Shown piece after piece: positions 4,992 to 6,603 of a DNA stretch of 6,603 bases. The position numbers and the translations under genes were made by a program. This stretch comes from CAG-611 sp964487215. Its GTDB lineage: Bacteria > Bacillota_I > Bacilli_A > RF39 > UBA660. Positions within the stretch are counted from its first letter, which is position 1. The number at the start of each line of letters is the position of its first letter. The notes beneath the pieces were generated by a model. It was given only the letters and a program-made list of their open reading frames with translations, did no database searches and was not told where the DNA came from. Where the stretch lies: positions 1 to 6,603 of the forward strand of contig CAZAPU010000046.1 of the NCBI GenBank assembly GCA_964487215.1, written 5' to 3'.

Positions 4992-5623
4992 TGAAAAACA
5001 TTATTTTAATTGCTCCTCCTGCTGCAGGTAAAGGAACAATATCAAAATTATTATCTGATAGATTAGGGTATGTACAATTATCAACAGGAGATATGCTTAG
5101 AGAAAAAGCAAAAACTGATAAAGAGATTAGTGATTTATTAAAAACAGGTAAATTGTTATCTGATGAATTAGTATTTTCAATATTAGAAGAAAAATTAGAT
5201 ATTTTAGAAGAACAATCATACATTTTAGATGGTTTTCCTAGAACAGTAAAACAAGCTAAAATGTATAAAGATCTTTTAAAAAAATTAAATAAAGATATTG
5301 GGGTAGTTATTTATTTAGCTGTACCTAAGGAAGAATTAGAACTTAGAATTACAACTAGATTAATATGTCCAGAATGTAAAAAACCTTATTCAACTAGAAA
5401 TCCAGAATTAATACCTATAAAAGATGGAATTTGTGATGTTTGTGGAGTTGAATTATATCAAAGAAGTGATGATACTAAAGAAGTATTTGAAGAAAGATAT
5501 GAAGAATATTTAACAAAAACACAACCACTTTTAGATTATTATGAACAAGAGGGAATAGTTAATAGAGTTGATACAATTAAGGTTGAAGATACATATCAAA
5601 GAGTATTAACAATAATAAAATAA
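4991..5623 (+). CDS. adk: Adenylate kinase, zinc-type LID, with atypical P-loop
   Basis: Adenylate kinase catalyses ATP + AMP = 2 ADP in the cytoplasm and sets the adenylate energy balance. The product is 210 residues (Bacillus about 217). AMP-binding elements are present: STGDMLR (31-37), a GKLLSDE segment (53-59) and DGFPRTVKQA (80-89). The LID domain carries four cysteines, Cys126-x2-Cys129 and Cys148-x2-Cys151, the structural zinc site typical of Gram-positive enzymes, followed by YQRSDD. The catalytic arginines all align with the E. coli set (36, 88, 119, 123, 156, 167): Arg37, 84, 119, 123, 158, 169. The P-loop is unusual: APPAAGKGT (8-16) where the family has GxPGxGKGT, so the first glycine and the one after proline are both alanine, while Gly13-Lys14-Gly15-Thr16 is kept. 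Everything else argues for an active enzyme. It lies in the conserved secY-adk-map order. Confidence 0.97.
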   Translation: MKNIILIAPPAAGKGTISKLLSDRLGYVQLSTGDMLREKAKTDKEISDLLKTGKLLSDELVFSILEEKLDILEEQSYILDGFPRTVKQAKMYKDLLKKLNKDIGVVIYLAVPKEELELRITTRLICPECKKPYSTRNPELIPIKDGICDVCGVELYQRSDDTKEVFEERYEEYLTKTQPLLDYYEQEGIVNRVDTIKVEDTYQRVLTIIK

Positions 5624-5628
5624 GAGGA
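5623..5628 (+). promoter_or_regulatory. Ribosome binding site for map
   Basis: AGAGGA overlaps the last base of the adk stop and ends three bases before the map ATG at 5632. This close spacing is on the short side but is the only good site, and the ATG gives the family N-terminus. Confidence 0.7.
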
Positions 5629-5631
5629 ACT

Positions 5632-6381
5632 ATGATAAGTATAAAAAGTGAAGATGAAATAAAACTTTTAAGAATAGCAGGAAACATTGTTTATGAAACA
5701 CATCAATATTTAAAAGATTTTGTAAAACCTGGTATTACAACATTAGAATTAGATTCTTTAGCAGAAGCTTTTATTAGAAGTAAAGGAGCAATCCCATCTT
5801 GTAAAGGCTATGAAGGATTTCCAGCAACTTTGTGTACAAGTATTAATCAAGAAGTTGTACATGGAATACCAAGTAAAAGAAGAAAACTTAAAAATGGTGA
5901 TATTATTTCAATAGATATTTGTGCTTGTTATAAAGGATATCATGGTGATTCAGCATGGAGCTATACTGTTGGAACTGTAACTGAAGAAAATATACAGTTA
6001 TTAGAACATACCAAAGAAGCTCTATATGAAGGTTTAAAACAAGTTAAACCTGGAAATAAGATTGGTGACATATCTTCAGCAATTGAAGAATGTGCTAATA
6101 AATATAATTTAGGTATTGTAAAAGAATTGGTTGGTCATGGAATTGGCAATGATTTACATGAAGATCCAGAAATACCTAATTATGGAACAAAGGGAACAGG
6201 ACCTGTTCTCAAAAAGGGTATGGTTATAGCAATAGAACCAATGCTTACATTAGGTAGTCCTGACATTGTAATTAAAGATGATGATTGGACTATTGAAACA
6301 GAAGATTACAGTCCATCAGCACACTTTGAACATACAGTAGTAGTTACTGATGATGGATATGAAATTTTAACAGGAGTGTGA
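5632..6381 (+). CDS. map: Methionine aminopeptidase, type I
   Basis: This cytoplasmic metalloenzyme removes the initiator methionine from nascent proteins, after deformylation, when the second residue is small. The product is 249 residues, the same length class as the short Bacillus and E. coli type I enzymes, without the N-terminal extension of longer forms. All five metal ligands of the pita-bread fold are visible: Asp95 in ISIDI, Asp106 in YHGDSAW, His169 in GHGIG, Glu202 in AIEPM and Glu233 in HFEHT. The active-site histidines His77 (VVHGIP) and His176 (LHEDP) are also present. There is no insertion between the domains, so it is not type II. It starts at IKSEDEIKLLRIAG, typical of the family. 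Its stop is TGA, the only one in the window, and GGA GTG just before it helps form the infA ribosome binding site. Confidence 0.98.
   Translation: MISIKSEDEIKLLRIAGNIVYETHQYLKDFVKPGITTLELDSLAEAFIRSKGAIPSCKGYEGFPATLCTSINQEVVHGIPSKRRKLKNGDIISIDICACYKGYHGDSAWSYTVGTVTEENIQLLEHTKEALYEGLKQVKPGNKIGDISSAIEECANKYNLGIVKELVGHGIGNDLHEDPEIPNYGTKGTGPVLKKGMVIAIEPMLTLGSPDIVIKDDDWTIETEDYSPSAHFEHTVVVTDDGYEILTGV
6372..6376 (+). promoter_or_regulatory. Ribosome binding site for infA within the map coding end
   Basis: AGGAG (extended AGGAGTG) is formed by the last codons of map and lies nine bases before the infA ATG at 6386. The genes are separated by four bases. Confidence 0.8.
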
Positions 6382-6385
6382 AAAA

Positions 6386-6601
6386 ATGGCAAAAGACGAT
6401 GTAATTGAAGTTGAAGGAAAGGTATTAGAAATAATACCAGGTGGAAAGTTTAAAGTAGAACTTACAAATGGATGCATAATTGAAGCTCATGTTTCTGGTA
6501 AAATGCGATTAAATTATATTCGTATCTTACCGGGTGATAATGTTATGTTAGAACTTTCCCCATATGATTTAAAACATGGGCGAATAACCTATAGGAAGTA
6601 G
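6386..6601 (+). CDS. infA: Translation initiation factor IF-1
   Basis: IF-1 binds the A site of the 30S subunit during initiation and helps IF-2 and IF-3 select the start codon and initiator tRNA. The 71-residue product is a single S1/OB-fold domain of normal length (Bacillus 72). It starts with the near-universal MAKDDVIEVEGKV, continues with FKVELTNG (22-29) and AHVSGKMR (34-41), then IRILPGD (45-51) and ELSPYDLKHGRITYRK (56-71). The complete gene ends at the TAG at 6599-6601, two bases before the window end. Map-infA-rpmJ is the usual order in Bacillota, so rpmJ (L36) is expected next but is not in view. The trailing TAGGA matches the start of the TAGGAGG stop/ribosome-binding motif seen at three other junctions. 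Confidence 0.98.
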   Translation: MAKDDVIEVEGKVLEIIPGGKFKVELTNGCIIEAHVSGKMRLNYIRILPGDNVMLELSPYDLKHGRITYRK

Positions 6602-6603
6602 GA

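Noticed and set aside
4942..5223. 93-codon minus-strand open frame across the secY-adk junction
   Set aside because: Antisense to two well-supported genes with no recognisable protein family; its product is the reverse reading of A-rich codons.

Overview
The window is one continuous, all-plus-strand slice of a bacterial ribosomal protein operon of the S10/spc type. The order is rplN (3' part only), rplX, rplE, rpsN (zinc form), rpsH, rplF, rplR, rpsE, rplO, secY, adk, map, infA. Every gene except the first is complete. The longest non-coding gap is 22 bases (between rpsN and rpsH) and two junctions overlap by one base, so no stretch lacks a gene. I see no promoter, terminator, tRNA, mobile element or CRISPR inside the window. 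It looks like the middle of one long polycistronic transcript that starts upstream (rplP-rpmC-rpsQ side) and probably runs on downstream (rpmJ, rpsM, rpsK, rpoA expected by family gene order, not seen here).

The organism is probably a low-GC Gram-positive (Bacillota). Reasons seen in the sequence: about 30% GC in a sample line I counted, strong AGGAGG-type Shine-Dalgarno sites, a 61-residue zinc-ribbon S14, and an adenylate kinase whose LID carries four cysteines. The gene order rplO-secY-adk-map-infA is the Bacillus-like one. rpmD (L30), usually between rpsE and rplO, is missing; mycoplasmas also lack L30. However, UGA is used as a stop for map and Trp codons are UGG, so the mycoplasma/spiroplasma code 4 is not in use. 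A Bacilli lineage near the Mollicutes (Erysipelotrichales/RF39-like gut lineages, or an Acholeplasma-like group) would fit, but this placement is inference.

Functionally, 1-3730 encodes ribosomal proteins of both subunits (L14, L24, L5, S14, S8, L6, L18, S5, L15). 3732-4991 encodes the SecY translocation channel. 4991-6381 encodes adenylate kinase and methionine aminopeptidase, which process nucleotides and nascent chains. 6386-6601 encodes initiation factor IF-1. Together they supply protein synthesis, export and N-terminal maturation in growth-linked proportion.

I found no new biological system; this is a conserved housekeeping region. The points worth a second look are lineage-specific details: loss of rpmD, a lysine-rich replacement of the L24 C-terminus, a 40-residue charged N-terminal extension on S5 with an 18-base in-frame repeat, an adenylate kinase P-loop lacking two usual glycines, stop codons built into Shine-Dalgarno sites at three identically spaced junctions, and a SecY poly-Arg tail whose codons form the adk ribosome binding site.
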